The position numbers were made by a program, and so were the translations under genes. From NCBI GenBank assembly GCA_015183035.1, contig JACZZP010000020.1, positions 1 through 64,000 of the forward strand: a stretch of DNA of 64,000 nt, given 5' to 3'. Shown one piece after another: positions 22,001 through 35,900 of the stretch. This DNA is from Meloidogyne chitwoodi. Taxonomy: Eukaryota > Nematoda > Chromadorea > Rhabditida > Meloidogynidae. Below the pieces are notes generated by a model. That model searched no databases and was not told where the DNA came from. It worked only from the letters and a program-made list of their open reading frames with translations. Each line of letters begins with the position of its first letter. Position 1 is the first letter of the stretch.

Positions 22001-25000
22001 ATAGAGGGAGAAATGTGATAAGAATAATTTATAGGAATGAGTTTTAATATCCTACGGTATTCTCATTCATCAATTATAAAAGAAGAGTAAATAATTATTT
22101 TAAATGAGGGGAAAATATTGAATAATTCATGTCTAAGTTTTTTGAGTCAGAATTCATTAAAGTATTTTGTTAGAAAATTATGAGTTTAGGTGTTCAATTT
22201 TAAAATTATGACACTAAAATTATTTTTTAATTTTTAATAAAGAATGAAGCAATTTCTTTATTCGGATTGGACATTGACTTTTCATATCCAAAACGTTTAA
22301 AAAATATGGAATATCCAGAAAAATCTTGTCATTTAATTTTAAAATTTAATGATTATAAAGTTGAAGATGCTGATAAATGTGTAGGGAATTTATAATTTAA
22401 ATTTAATTTATTTTTTAAAATTTAATTTCATTTTTAGAAAATCTTTTTCAATAAACAAAATTTTGTCAAAAATCGAATTGAGCTTCGAACATCTTTGTAC
22501 AATCTTGCCTGTAAAACAGAAGACAATATATGTAGATATCCCTCTGCTACTGAAAGCATAATGAGAGAGTTAGTTTTGGATTTTATTCATTCCATTAAAG
22601 TTTTCTTTAATTTATTTAATCCCCAACGTTTTTATATTCATTATATATGTGATTTTAGTCAATAATATTAATTAATATTTATTTTTGAATTACACTTTTT
22701 AATTAATTTAAATTTAAGTTGGAATTCTGTCAATTTGTCAATATGTTATGTCCCCAAGTTTGGCAATGAGGCAAAATTTAATAAATTATTTTCTTTAATT
22801 TTTTGGGAGCGAAAAATATGGGATAATAAATTTATTATAAATTAATAGGTACTATTTCAGCTAACAAACATTGAAGAAGGTGAATATGCTAAAGCTTGTT
22901 ATAAGAATAAAAATGATAATATTGAAAAACATGGAATAGAATTCAGGATTAGTTCTACAAGAATTAAATTTGAAGAGTTGAAAAAAGATTATTGGATTAC
23001 TTTTGGTGTTAATGTCATTGTTGGATTCTCTTTTTCAACACAAATGTAAAGGAAATTTAAATATTTATTTAAAATTATTTTTTTAAATTCTTTGTTTAGA
23101 ATTGAGTTTAAAAAAACAATTAAAGCGCATGGGACAATAAATGAATATGGCTTTTATCGTTCAACAGAAGATGATGACATTTTATTATTTTCTTTACAAT
23201 TTGGAGATAATGGACTCAATTTTTTGATCTTAAATGATGAAATGAATAAAAATGTTTATGATTATGGACGTTCTATTCTTTCAAATTTTGAGAATCAAAA
23301 CATTCAGGAAATTGTAAATGAGGTAAATAATATGGGGGTGCGTCACTTGCGAACGACTATTTGCGGACCGACAATTGCGGACCGACATTAGAGTAAAAAA
23401 AATTTTTGTGCAAAATTTTATAAAATATATAAATTAATCTTTATTTATCGGTAAGCTCCACTAAGTGATTACCGCGGCCGCTCTTAAATTATTTTCACTG
23501 AATTAATTATTTTGTTGTAATTATAGCTGTAGATTAATGCATGTACGAAAAGCCAACTAGAGATGGGCGCCCAAATGAGGAAGGGTAAATAGGTAGTTGA
23601 CTGCCTACCTGTCTGCAAAGGAAATTTGCAGAGCACAGGCAATATTTGCTTTTTTTGCGTTAGGAGAAGTGCACTCTTATTTTTCCTTCTCCGTTATAAT
23701 ATGCCTTTTGGCACATAGAAGGAAAGGGATATAATAATCAAAATTAATTAATAATAAAGTGAAAATATATTTATTTTAAAAGTGACTAAAGATTAAAACA
23801 GATCGAAGCTTTTTGAAATAGATTAAGTTCAGAATTGTCCGTCAGATGAGACATATTACAGAAACTGAATTACCTAAATATTTGTCCTTTTACTGGTTTT
23901 TATCCCTCCATTATAATCCCATTAAAGGTTGTTATCCCCTTGATATTTTAGAAATATATTTGAGAATGTTGTCCAAAATTTATGTTCTTTGATCATTTAT
24001 AAAATAAATATGTTTTTAATTATTTTTATTTTATCCCTTTCTTTCCAAGTGCCAAAAGGCATATTATAGCGGAGAAGGAAAAATAAGCGTGCCCTTCTCC
24101 TAACGCCAAAAAAGCAAATATTGCCTGTGCTCTGCAAATTTCCTTTGCAGACAGGTAGGCAGTCAACTACCTATTTACCATGAGGAAGTAATAAAACACT
24201 CCCAATAGGGCCAACTTTGGCTTGTTTACAGCAAACTTTCGATATTTCATATCTTTGTTCATAATCGTTCAATTAAACTGATTTTGGTTTCATTCGATAG
24301 GTCTCGAAGAGCTCTTTTAAATGAGCTATCATACTCATATTTGAATTTTTTACCCCGAAGAAGAGCTTGGTCCCCTCTGCTCTTTTTCAATTTAAAAAAG
24401 TCTGTAACTCAGCTCGTAGTTGCAAACGGTTCCTGATTTTTATGTCATTCGACTCAGCTCGATGTGTTCTTTCGAATAACATATAATTTGTCCATATCTG
24501 TGAGGGATAAGTATTCTGGACCAATAATTTTGATAAATAAAGATTAATTTATATATTTTATAAAATTTTTCACAAAAATTTTTTTTACTCTAATGTCGGT
24601 CCGCAATTGTCGGTCCGCAAATGGTCGTCCGCAAGTGTCGTGGTGCCAAAAAATATACATATATTTAGGTATATTTGTCCAATCAAAGTATTAACTTACC
24701 TAACTATAACAATTCATCACCTTATTAGTTAATTAACAAAAATAAATATAGTGAGAAGGGTAAGAATCCCCTATAATTCCGATTTGAATCAACAATTATT
24801 ACGTCTTTTATAGTAAGCCTCTAACACAACTATTTTAGTTGTTGTGGTAATCAAAATATATACATTTCTGCGGTTTGTATATAGTTTCCCTATTTTTTTA
24901 AATCCTCTGTATTTGAGACAAAAACATTAATTGCAAGCAGCATATAAACCACAAGATAATCTAAATTAATATAAATTTATATTTTAAGGGAGGCGCAATT

Positions 25001-28000
25001 GCAATGATTGGTTCTGATATAAATATTGAAGGAAAGCTTTTATCGAATACAGACTTTGAAATTAATGCTATACCAAAAGAAGAATGTGAAACAATAGAAA
25101 TACTTCTAAATAATAAAACTATGGAAAAACAATTTAACTGTGTAAGTTTTTGAAATAAATCAACCTAATAAATTTATGAATAAAATTCTATATTAATTGA
25201 TTAATATTTAGTATATACGTCCATTTACACAATGTGATAGGCTTGGTTTAGAAGAATATAATAAACTTAAGAATGCATATGATCATTTAATGGAATTATA
25301 TGATAAATGTCCATGCAGACGAGAACCTAGACCACCATCTATCGTAAAATTTTTAAATAACGGTAATTATTTAAATATTCTAGACAGATGATCGACTAAA
25401 AGTTCTTCCTGAAACTCGAAAAAAACGAGATATAAATAATGATGCTTTACCTCAAATACGTGATTCTGATCGAAGGATTTCTGGCTGTGAAAATACAGAA
25501 TTTATTGCTAGTGGTGATATTTTGTTAGATTATGAGAGAGTAATGCAAATGACAGAAACACAACTTAAATGTACATAATGTTTTAAATTAGTTTATAAAT
25601 TCTTTCCCGTTTTCTTTTATAACTTAACAGACTTAAATTCAGGTTTGGCAAATTAAAGTAAATTGACTAGGTATTTCTTAGTTCTTCCTAATAAAATTTT
25701 TGAAATTAGTAGATAGAAATATAGTAGCCCCTACTATTTAAACATGTGACAAAACGGGTCGAAATCTCTCTTTCATAATTTTAGGTTGTAAAAATAATTC
25801 TACTGGACGGGTTAAAAGACAATTATTAGATGATAATGAAAGGAATATGTCAATTTTGTGGCCAATGCCTATATATTATGATTTTACAACATATATTAAA
25901 GGTTTGAATAATTGTTTAATTTTATTTTATAAAAAATTTTTTAGAAAAATGGACGAATAATATAAAAGAAGGCTTGGAAATAATAAGGTAGATTTTAATC
26001 AAAAATTAGATTGTATTTTCATAAATAATACAATAAATATTTTTACTGGAGTGCTAATCGATGCGATAAATAGAACTGAAAATCGATCGAAAAATTTTTC
26101 TATATATTTTTTGAGGCATAGGTGATAAATAGGGCCCGGATTTATATGGATTTCCATATTTTTTTCCTGGACTCTGTAGGTTCTAAAACGTCCAAAAAAC
26201 ATGTTTTTTTCATGTGTTAGTTAATAGTATTCAAGCTATCACTTAATATTTTCCATATTTTGGCATTTTATCCATATTTCAGCCCATAAATATTACTATT
26301 TTTTAACAAATGGCTCAATCCACCATTGGATATCGAACCTATACCTATTTAATGAAGTAGACTATGTTACTAACCACTCAACCAAAACCGAACTTGAAAG
26401 GAAAAAATAAAATTTAGATAAACTTTCCCTTATTATCATCCTTCATGCTAGAAAAAAATGAAGGGAAAAAATTAAAAATGACAGGGAAGGAAAGAAGTTA
26501 GAGAGAGAAAAAACTTCTCTGACCTTTCCTCTTTCTAATTTATCTCAACGCTGCTTAACTTACCAGATCCCCTTGAAATCATAAAATTTCGAAAATCGAA
26601 AAAATAGCAAAAATATCGAAATCGAAACCAAAAAAACTCGAAAATCGAAATTTCGAACCATCTTTGCTAAAATACGAAAGTTGCCTATACCTGGTGTACA
26701 CATTTCACCCAAAAAAATTAGAAATGTACTTAATCACTAATTGTAAACAAAATAATGATTTTTGAAGTGTTTTGAATATGAAATAAAAATTTTAAATGTT
26801 AAAATTTTGCATTTATAAGTCCATATTTAGTCCATATCTAGAAATTTAATCCATATTTCAGTCCATATTTTTCAATTTCTAGTCCATATTATATGTCCAT
26901 ATTTTTCGATTTATAGTCCATATAAATCCGGTCCCTAGTGATAAATTTAGATGTCTGTATAACGAGCTCATCATCTTTAAATTTATTATTTATGTATATA
27001 AAATATTCTAGCCAACTCACTTGCATAAAGTTTGAACAAATCCCACAAGGCTCCGACGAATACAAAGATAAACATCGCCTTTTGTTTCAACATACTGACG
27101 GTTGCTTTGTAACGGTTCTTGGAAGATCAAAAGATGATCTTATAAATGATGTTTGGATTGACTTGATATGGTGTAATCATGTAAGAACTATGTATTTATT
27201 ATGAGAAATAAGTTATTCGAATAAGGAAAATTAATTTTTTTGCTTTTCAAAATTGAATATACAAGGAAAATTATTTACATAATATCAATAGAATTCATGT
27301 TGAAATTAAGTCAATTGCAAACTAACAAAAACAGTCAATTTCAGAAATTCCAGTTTCCCGGGATCGAAATTTTTATCAATATTAAATTTAATTTCTTAAG
27401 GTTGGAACTGTTATACATGAAGTTATACACGCATTGGGCTTAGAACATGAACAGAGTCGTTCTGATCGTAATGAATCTGTTTGGATTCACTATGATAATA
27501 TTAAAAAAGTAAGTCTATTTAGTAAAACTGCCAAAAATAATTTAATTAAATTAAGGATTGGCAGTCTCAGTTTGATATAAATAAAACATTAAATTTCGAA
27601 ATGCCTTATGATTTTGGTTCAATTATGCATTATCCACCGTCTCATGAAAAAATTAATATCGACATAAGGTAAAACAGCTATTTAAATAAATAAATATTAT
27701 TACCTAATTTAGTCAATATGCAATGGTTGCATTAATGCATCAATACCAAAATACAATGGGACAAAGAGATGGACCTTCATTTAAGGATATTAAACTACTC
27801 AACAAACTTTATTGTGATATAAAATTATTAATAAATTCAAATATTTATTTAGGTACTTCAATTAATACTCATAAATTTCTTCCTTCTAACTCAATTAATT
27901 ATAATTGTTATGAAGAAGAATATGAGTTAAATTATGGTAAATGTAGAAATGGGGGATATCCTGACCCATTAAAAGATTGTAAATGTAGATGCCCAAAAGG

Positions 28001-29486
28001 ACTTGATGGAATGTATTGTACTAAATTTAAATGTAAAATATAGTAATATTATTGTTTAAAAATTTAATATTTTTAGATGATGACTGTAAAATAAATAAAT
28101 TAACAGCTAATATTAATAAACAATCTTTTTCCATTGAATCTGAGAAAAGACGGGAAAATTGTTTTTTTGTGATTCAGGTAAATTAATTAATTAATTAAAT
28201 TAGTATTTGTGATTATTTTTAATTTTTTTAGGCAAAAAAGTTAACAAAAAAGTCAATAAAGGCAAAGAGAATGTTAATACATATTGAGTCTATAAAAGGT
28301 TTTGAATGTTCCCATCCTTGTGATATGGATTATATAGAAATTAAACATCTAAATGATAAATCAATATCTGGTTTTTAATTTTTTAAATTTATTATTTTAA
28401 ATTTATTTCAGGAGCTAGGATTTGCTGCAGTTATTTAATAATGCCTTTGTCTATTAGTGCACAAGTAGACACAGATATTTTAATTATGAAAAAGGGTCCA
28501 TTTGGGAAAGTTGAAATTAGTTATCAATTAGGTATATTATTTAATTATAATTAATTATTTTAAATTAAATAATTAATATTTTAATGAATTTATGGTAATA
28601 GTAAGGTGTTTGTTTCCCTTTAAAGACAAAGAAGAGTAAATGACTCATCCAATATCAATAATATTAATTTAAACATTAAAGGCTTAATAAAAAGGGAAGT
28701 TTTTGTGGTTACCATAGAAGATTTTCGGGAATCGTAATTTCCAAATCCAAAAATCGTCGGGAATTACCAATTTACGGAAAACAGGAGTTGGCAGTATCAT
28801 TATTGTTTTTAAACAAGTTAATATAGCAAAGGAAGAATAAGTAAAATAAATTTTACTATTGTCAATGATTTATTATTGATAAAATTAAATATATTTTATA
28901 TTTAGAACTTACTCCCCACAGTTTATCATCTTCCTGTAAAGCTGCTCAAGAGTCAATGTATAATAAGGATTCTTCAATACCTGACTCACGTTTAGAGATT
29001 GAAGTCGGAGGACAGTTTTTCGAAGGTCCAAAGAATTATGGACCAAGTATTTGTATTAATGTCGATCGACTAAATCAATATCAAGTGAGTTTTAATTTTC
29101 TAAATTAATTAAATTATTTTAAAGGTTAATGGTGTATACTTTGTTCGAAACTCATGTGTTGAAGATTCGAATCCAAATAAAAAATGCACTTATGATGCAT
29201 GTTTCAAGTGCATGGTAAATTAATTAAATTGTTAAATAATATTAGTCAATTTTACCATTTTTAATAAAAAATTATATCAAATATTGCTAGAAATATTAGT
29301 TTCTATTTAATAATATTTTTAAGAAAATACAAAAATTTTAAATGCTTTAAAAATTATATTATTTATTTTCAGAATGTCGAATGTTTTAAAGAACCTCGGT
29401 GGTTTTGGGAAAATCCTGAAGGTGAATGGATTTATGTCACAGATTCAGGATATATAATTCATCAAGAAAAAACTAAAGGAAAGTGA
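19023..29486 (+). CDS. Secreted astacin metalloprotease with triplicated N-terminal cassette, EGF and CUB domains
   Basis: I fitted 27 exons (19023-19195, 19803-20030, 20168-20244, 20295-20485, 20769-20929, 20973-21045, 21105-21280, 21592-21862, 22243-22380, 22438-22599, 22861-23045, 23100-23322, 24989-25141, 25212-25362, 25388-25570, 25785-25901, 25945-25987, 27012-27180, 27401-27508, 27556-27668, 27713-28032, 28077-28177, 28232-28370, 28412-28531, 28906-29084, 29125-29214, 29373-29486). All junctions are in frame and give 1385 residues. MNIKTFLIIFLIFVVVVLF is the signal peptide. Residues to about 787 are unrecognised, with exons 7-10 and 11-14 a tandem duplicate and exons 2-5 a fainter third copy. 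A prodomain and RVKRQ cleavage site follow. The astacin zinc site HEVIHALGLEH is near 964, the Met-turn SIMHY near 1017. An EGF module (CRNGG...CPKGLDGMYC) and a CUB domain follow, then a Cys-rich tail. The protease hydrolyses extracellular proteins. Introns 1, 12 and 17 hold repeats. Confidence 0.82.
19355..19790. repeat. 22-bp tandem array in intron 1
   Basis: Roughly 18 copies of AATTAATTAATTAAATCAGA plus AT, with two interruptions by TTTAAAATAATT. The array lies wholly inside intron 1 of the astacin gene, ending just before its acceptor. Confidence 0.92.
21345..21506 (-). repeat. SINE-like repeat body
   Basis: GGGATTACTTCTCGGGAATG, GAATCAGCAAAAATCGGG and CCCGACTGGGATCCTTCGC resemble the repeat at 9955-10212. 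It sits in intron 7 of the astacin gene. Confidence 0.45.
23338..24646. mobile_element. GCGGAC-type foldback element with a nested element
   Basis: The left arm contains TTGCGGACCGACAATTGCGG plus ACCGACATTAGAG. The right arm is its inverse, ending in CCGCAAGTGTCGTGG. It sits in intron 12 of the astacin gene. The inside shares sequence with the foldback element at 61780-62958 (AAAGCCAACKAGAGATGGGC, TAAAACACTCCCAATA, TTCGATAGGTCTCGAAGAG), so both belong to one lineage. It is interrupted by the element at 23584-24179. Confidence 0.82.
23584..24179. mobile_element. Nested long-TIR element with 9-bp target duplication
   Basis: The arms of about 130 bp start GGTAAATAGGTAGTTGACTG and are mirrored exactly at the right. 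ATGAGGAAG at 23575-23583 is repeated at 24180-24188. A long TIR and a 9-bp duplication resemble Mutator-like MITEs. It is inserted inside the foldback element at 23338-24646. Confidence 0.88.
26130..26937. mobile_element. hAT-like non-autonomous element with 8-bp target duplication
   Basis: The termini are TAGGGCCCGGATTTATATGG and the inverse CCATATAAATCCGGTCCCTA. GTGATAAA at 26122-26129 is repeated at 26938-26945. TAGGG termini with an 8-bp duplication are typical of hAT elements. It is rich in TCCATATTT subrepeats, has no coding frame, and lies in intron 17 of the astacin gene. Confidence 0.85.
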
Positions 29487-29950
29487 ATAAAATTTAATTT
29501 TTAAATTTATTTATTTATTTACGATATTTATGTAACAAAATCACAGCTTTATTAAATAAAATTTAAATAAATTTACGTTTTTTTCTTCTTCAAAGTTTAA
29601 AATAAATTTGGCAACTTTAAAAATAATTTTTCTTAATTGCTTTAATAATTTTAAAATTAAAATATTAAATTTACAATAATAAAATTGTCTTTTACTTTAA
29701 GTTCCGAATAACATAACAAATTTATTTTTTTAAATTAAATCTTCCTTAGTTAGTGGAATAATTTACTTATAATACAAAAAATTTATACACAAAAAATTTA
29801 AAATTAACTTTTTGTCATAAAAATATATCACAAGAAAGATTAGTAAATTCATCAAATTTGTCAAATATTTTATTTAAATTATTAAATGTTTAAAAATAAA
29901 TTAAAAAAATATATTTAATTAATTTCTTATATAATATGTTCACTTTTTAA
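29487..29950. other. Convergent intergenic region
   Basis: AT-rich DNA between the tail-to-tail astacin gene and cysteine-rich gene. It must hold both 3'UTRs. AATAAA-type signals occur on both strands, but none can be singled out. Confidence 0.5.
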
Positions 29951-32900
29951 TTAAATTAAAAGACCAAAAACAACATAAATAATAATTAAATAAATAATTG
30001 CAGTTGTAAACTCTATTAAATATAAATTAGATTTAGTTGATGATTTTGTAGTTATTAAATGTTGTTTTGTTGTAATTTTATTTGTTTTTGTTTGTTTTTT
30101 AAATGTTGTTGTTTTAGTTGTTTTAAAAGTATTATCTGTTGTTGTTGTTTCAATTGTTGTTTTTATTGTTGTTTGTAAAGGTAATAATGTTTTATTATTA
30201 CAAAAATTAGTTTTATTACAATTTTGACATATTTGATATTTTGAAGGGCAATCACCACAATTTTGTTCAGCTTAAAATAATAATTAAAATAAAAATAAAT
30301 TTTTAAAAAATATTTTAACCTCTCCCAAATACATCTCTTGCAATATAACAACTTTCAAAAACATGGTGACATTTTTTCTCTCTCATTTTATAAGGTTGAA
30401 AATGGGCAGTTAAATGTAAACACTTTATAGGAGGTGGAAGTATTGTTTCATCATTACAAAGGAAAGTAGAACAATTAATACATTTTTTTAAATTTTTATT
30501 ATCTGAACATTTACCGCAGCCTTGAACCAAACCTTTAAATAATTTAATTTAAAAATAATATTTAATTAATTATATACCAATTAATTGATTGTCAACCCCA
30601 ATAAAACATGTTTCTTTCTCACAAACTCTGTTTCCCTTGTTTGGTTTCCATTTATTAACATTCTTTTCCCAACAAAACAATTGTTTTTTAAAGAAAGGAT
30701 CTGAATTACAGTTTGGACTGTTATTACATTGAGCACATTGAACATTTGTCATATTTATTTTCTTTAATTTTTTGATAAGAAAAGTGTCATTAGTTTTAAT
30801 ATATTTAGATAAATCGAGAATATCCGAAGGACATTCTCCACAATCATAATTAAATTGTTCTACTTTATTGCCTTAAAATAATTATATTTTAATTTTATTT
30901 AATTCTTTATAATTTAAAAATTGGTCAATTTTAAACAAACATTTAAGTGATTTATTAAAAAATATTTATTAAAGATGCTCTGTAGTGCAAAGAGAAAGAT
31001 AACCTACTCTGCGCTCTCTGCCTTTATCTTACCCTTACATTTGGTTATTTCAACATAACTTTTTTTAAAATTTATATAAAAATATAAACTAAAATTTAAA
31101 AAATAAGTTTAAAAATTAGCTTTATTAAAAAAAGTTTATAAATTGGATAGTCAAATTAACAAGTAGTGGGAAAACTGGGAATTTTTCTAATAAATTATCG
31201 CTTATTTTAGTATTTAAATATTAAAATATTTTTCCAATATTTAATTAAAATACCTTCATTTTGTTCCTCAATTTTGGCAATATAGCAATTTTTATTTTTA
31301 CATTCCTTATAAATTGCGGAAGCACCCAAACAATAAAAAGGTGGTTCTCCAACATTACAACGATGTCCTTTACATTCTATACAAGTTAAAAAAGGACAAT
31401 TTCCACATCCTTTTTTAACTTTAATTTTAAAAATTTTGAAAATAATTAAATTTATTTAAAACCTTTATTTGTTTGTGTTCTCCCTAAATAACAAGGAGTG
31501 TCAAATTTAGTTTTACATGTTTTTCCTTTATCTTCCCAACAATGTTTGTAAACTAGATTTTCTTCATTACAATAATTTTTGTTACAAGTTTCACATTCAT
31601 TAAGTCCAATATTTGATGGACAAGGTCCACAGCCTTGTGTTACTGAAAATATTGGAAACTATGAACTAATATAGGTAATCATTTATAATTTAAATTTTGT
31701 TTAAAAAACAAAATCAAGATTAACTGTTTATATGTATATGATTTTTAAAGAAATATTTTTAAGTAATTACCATTTCCAGTTTTTGAATTTCTATAAACAA
31801 AACATTTATTACTATTACACACTCTAATCCCTTTTGTTTTTATTGAGTTTTTAGCTTCTTTTTCCAAACAAAACAATTGTTTTTCAAAAAACTCAATAGT
31901 ATTGCATAATGGACTATTTTTGCAGTCAGCACATGGAAGATTATTAATATTAATTTTTTTGGAAATTTTAAGAATGGATGCATTGAATGTTGAGTCTTGA
32001 CATTTTCCACAATTATAATGATAATTAACAATTTTATTATCTAAAAATACTTTTTTTAGTTGCAATATTTATTAAAACAAACATTATAATTACAGTTCAA
32101 ACAAGCATAAAACAAAAAACATTAATAATGTTATCAAAACATTTACAAAAACATTAAAAAAGAATTAACAAAAACACCAATAAAATATAACAAACAGCAG
32201 TAGGAACAAGGACAGAAAAAACAAACAAAACATTAACAAATTTTAAAAATAAAACCAACAAAATATTAGAAAAAACACAAAAAATACAAATGCCAACAAA
32301 AGAAAAACATAAAAACAAAGATTTTACCTTTATTATTATTCAATTTAACAATAAAACAGTCAGACTTGTCACATTGACTTAATCCATTTCCTCCACTACT
32401 ACTTTGACAATAATAAGAAATAATAAAATGATTACAACGATGATTAAGGCATTCTTTGCATGATTTAGTTGTACATTTACCACATCCTCTTTTGACTAAA
32501 AAATTTTATAAGAAAATTTTAGAAGTGGAAAGTTAATTACTTTCGTTAGTTTTTGTTCTTTTCGTATAACAAGGAGTATCAAAAGTCGTTTTACAAATTT
32601 GTTTTTCATTTATCAAACAATGTTTGTTAACACTCTTTTCCACATTAAATATTTCTTTTTGCATGTTGCACAGTCTGTTTTAGAAATATCTTTTGGACAT
32701 TCTCCACAACCTTGAGTCACTGAAATTAAACAATTTAAACTTTTGATTTAAAATATTTTTTAAATAAATTATTAAATTTTTATATGTATTTATGTAATAA
32801 TTTCTTTCCAACCTTTCCCTGCATCATCTCGTAAAACAAAACATTGACTTTTGCAAACTCTAAATTGACTAATTGCTGTAGTCATTTCAGCTGTTTTATT

Positions 32901-35900
32901 CCAACAAAACATTGAATTATTGTAAAACTCTTCTGAATTACAAAATGGACCATTACAATCCACACATTTTACTGCTGGAAATTCATTAATTGAAGGGCAA
33001 TTTCCACAATCCTGTTTTCCTGTTAATTTTTTGTTATGTTAATATTTTTGTTTTGTTTATGTTCTTTTAGATGTTTTTGCTAAATTCTTGTTTTATTGGT
33101 TTTTTGTTATGTTTTGCTTATATATTCTATGTTTTTGTATTTTCTTAACGTTTTTACAAAAATAAGTTCATGTTTGTTAATTGTTTTTTGTATATATTTG
33201 TTTTGTTGATGTTTTTGTTATGTTTTTTAGGTTAATGTAATGTTTTAGTTAATATTTTTTTGTTTTATAAAAAATATAACAAATAACCTTTATCCTTCTT
33301 TTCTAAATTTTCAACATAACAATATGGTGATTTACATTCCTTATTTTCATTTTTGTTTAAGCAAAAGTAAGGAAAATTTTCATTATTTTCATCATTACAA
33401 AGGTTTTTATTGCATGACTTACATGATGAAGAAGAACATTTTCCACAACCTTTGTTTACTTAAATATTTTTAAATTTTAATTAATTAATTTATAAATAAA
33501 CTTTTATTAAATTTTGTCCGTTCAGTAAAGCAAAGATTATTAAATGGTGTTGCACAAATTTCTTTTTCATTTACCCAACAATGTTTATAAACAAGTTTTT
33601 CTTCATTACAAAAATTTGTTTTATTACATGTTTTGCATTTTGTTGGTGATTCCTTTGTTTGACATGTTCCACAACCTTGTTCCACTTAAATGTTTTTATA
33701 AAAATTAAATTATTTGTTTTAAACAAACATTTTCCATCTGAATGTCTTCGAACAAAACATTCTTTATTACATTGTTTTAATAACTTTTTAGAATATTCAT
33801 TGTTATTTGTTCCTTTAATTAAACAAAAAAGACTATTTTCAAAGAATTTTTTAGTATTGCAAATGTTTTTATTGCATTTAGCAGCTAAAACATTGTTTTC
33901 TTTCCAATCTGTTTTATCACCACAGCCTTGATCAACTTAAATTATTTTAAACAAATATTTTAGTTTTAATATTTTTAAATTAATTACTTGTTTTATTATT
34001 TATAACTGCATAATAACAAATTTTTTTGTGTTTTTTAATATTACATTCTTCAACAATGTTTTCTTTAGTCCAACAATAATATACTTCACTAAAGAATTTT
34101 TCAGTATTGCAAAATTTTTGATTACATGTTCTGCAGGGAATATTATTTGATGGACATTTTCCACAGTTTGCTTTAATTTTTGATAAACTTGTTTCTTTAA
34201 TTAAATCTAAAAAATATTAAAATACCTAATTCTTTTATTTTTGAATGATAGGGTTTGGAAAGAATGAAAACGTATATTTTAGAAAAATATTTAAAAAAAT
34301 TATAATTTAAACTCAACTTTGTAAATATAACATTCTGGTTTATCACATTTTAAACTTTCTCCATTAGAATCTAAACAATAATATTTTAAATCCTTTCCAT
34401 CATTGCATAGATTTCCTATACAGTTTATGCATTCTTTAGATGGACATTCCACACAGCCTTGGTTAACTTAAATTAAAAAAAGTAAATTAATTGATACCAA
34501 TGTTTAGATAATCCTTTTTTCAAATGAGAATCAATTATAAATGTTAGACTTATATAATATACACATATTAATATGTTAACATAAAAAAAAACAAACTTTC
34601 ATTTGTTTTTGTTCGTTCAGCAAAACAATGTTTATTATATGGTGTTAAACACATTTTGCCATCACTTTCAAAACATTGATTATCAACAAGTTTTGGTTCA
34701 TTGCAATAATCTTCTTTGCATGTTTTACATTTCTCTTTATTAGCATTTGCTGAATTACATGTCCAACAGCCTTGGTACACTAAATTAAATTATTTATTTT
34801 TTTAAATTTTAAACAAACTATTTCCATTTTGCTCTCGCATAACTCCACATTCATTTTTGCACTCCTCTGTCATTATCTTTGATTCATCTCCCAAACAAAA
34901 TAAAGCTTTGTCAAATAATTCTTTAGTATTACATAGTGGAGTATTACATGATACAAATGGTATTTTTTCATTATGTTCTTCAGCACAACCAGCATTTAAA
35001 TCTAAAATTTTAAATAAATATAATACATATTTTATTTGACTAATCTATTGTGGAAAATATTATAAATCATGAGGAAAGGAAAAGGAGTGATTTGGGTACT
35101 TATGCCCTTATCACACCCCCCTCTCCTCTTCAATGCCGCGCCTTTTTTAACTGCGCCGAAAAATATTCTAGACTGACTTGATTGATATTGCCCCAAGAAA
35201 ACTTGGATGTGTAAGAACAGTTATTAAAAATTGAAGTTTTCTGGAAAAACGTCAAACTTAAATCTATTGGGAGCGTTTCATTACTTCTCATTTTAGGGCC
35301 CATGGCTGGTTGGTCTTGGCACAAATTTGGATCAAATTATTGAAATTTAATCTTTAAGGTGTGGAATGTACTTCGGTCGGGTGGTGTTTTGTCGATCAAT
35401 TAAAATCTCATATTAGAGTAAATTTCAATGAATAGATCCAAGTTTTTGCCAAGACCAACCGGCCATAGACCCAAAAATAGAGAAGTAATGAAACATCCTA
35501 GAGATTGAAACGTAGAAATAAAATAAAATTTAACACGCATTACACATCCAAGTTTTCTTGGGGCAATATAAACCAAGTCAGTCTAGAATATTTTTTCGGC
35601 GCAGTAAAAAAGGCGCGGCATTGAAGAGAAGAGGGGTGTGATAAGGGCATAAGTACCGTGATTTGGACTGAAAATATTTAAATTAAAATAATTCTAACCT
35701 TTATCAATATAACATTCTGGTTTTGAACATTCTTTAACAGTTTTTCCATCTTTACCAAAACAAAAATAAGGAAAATCCTTTCCATCATTGCATAAATTTC
35801 CTTTACATGATTTACATGCTTTGGATGGACATTCCCCACAGCCATAAAATGCTAAAAATATATTTAAATTAAATATTGTATTTATTATTTAAAAGCCTCA

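Noticed and set aside
26938..27011. Frame extending the astacin exon upstream
   Set aside because: It is the target duplication of the hAT-like element and the intron end; the acceptor at 27011 gives the correct frame.
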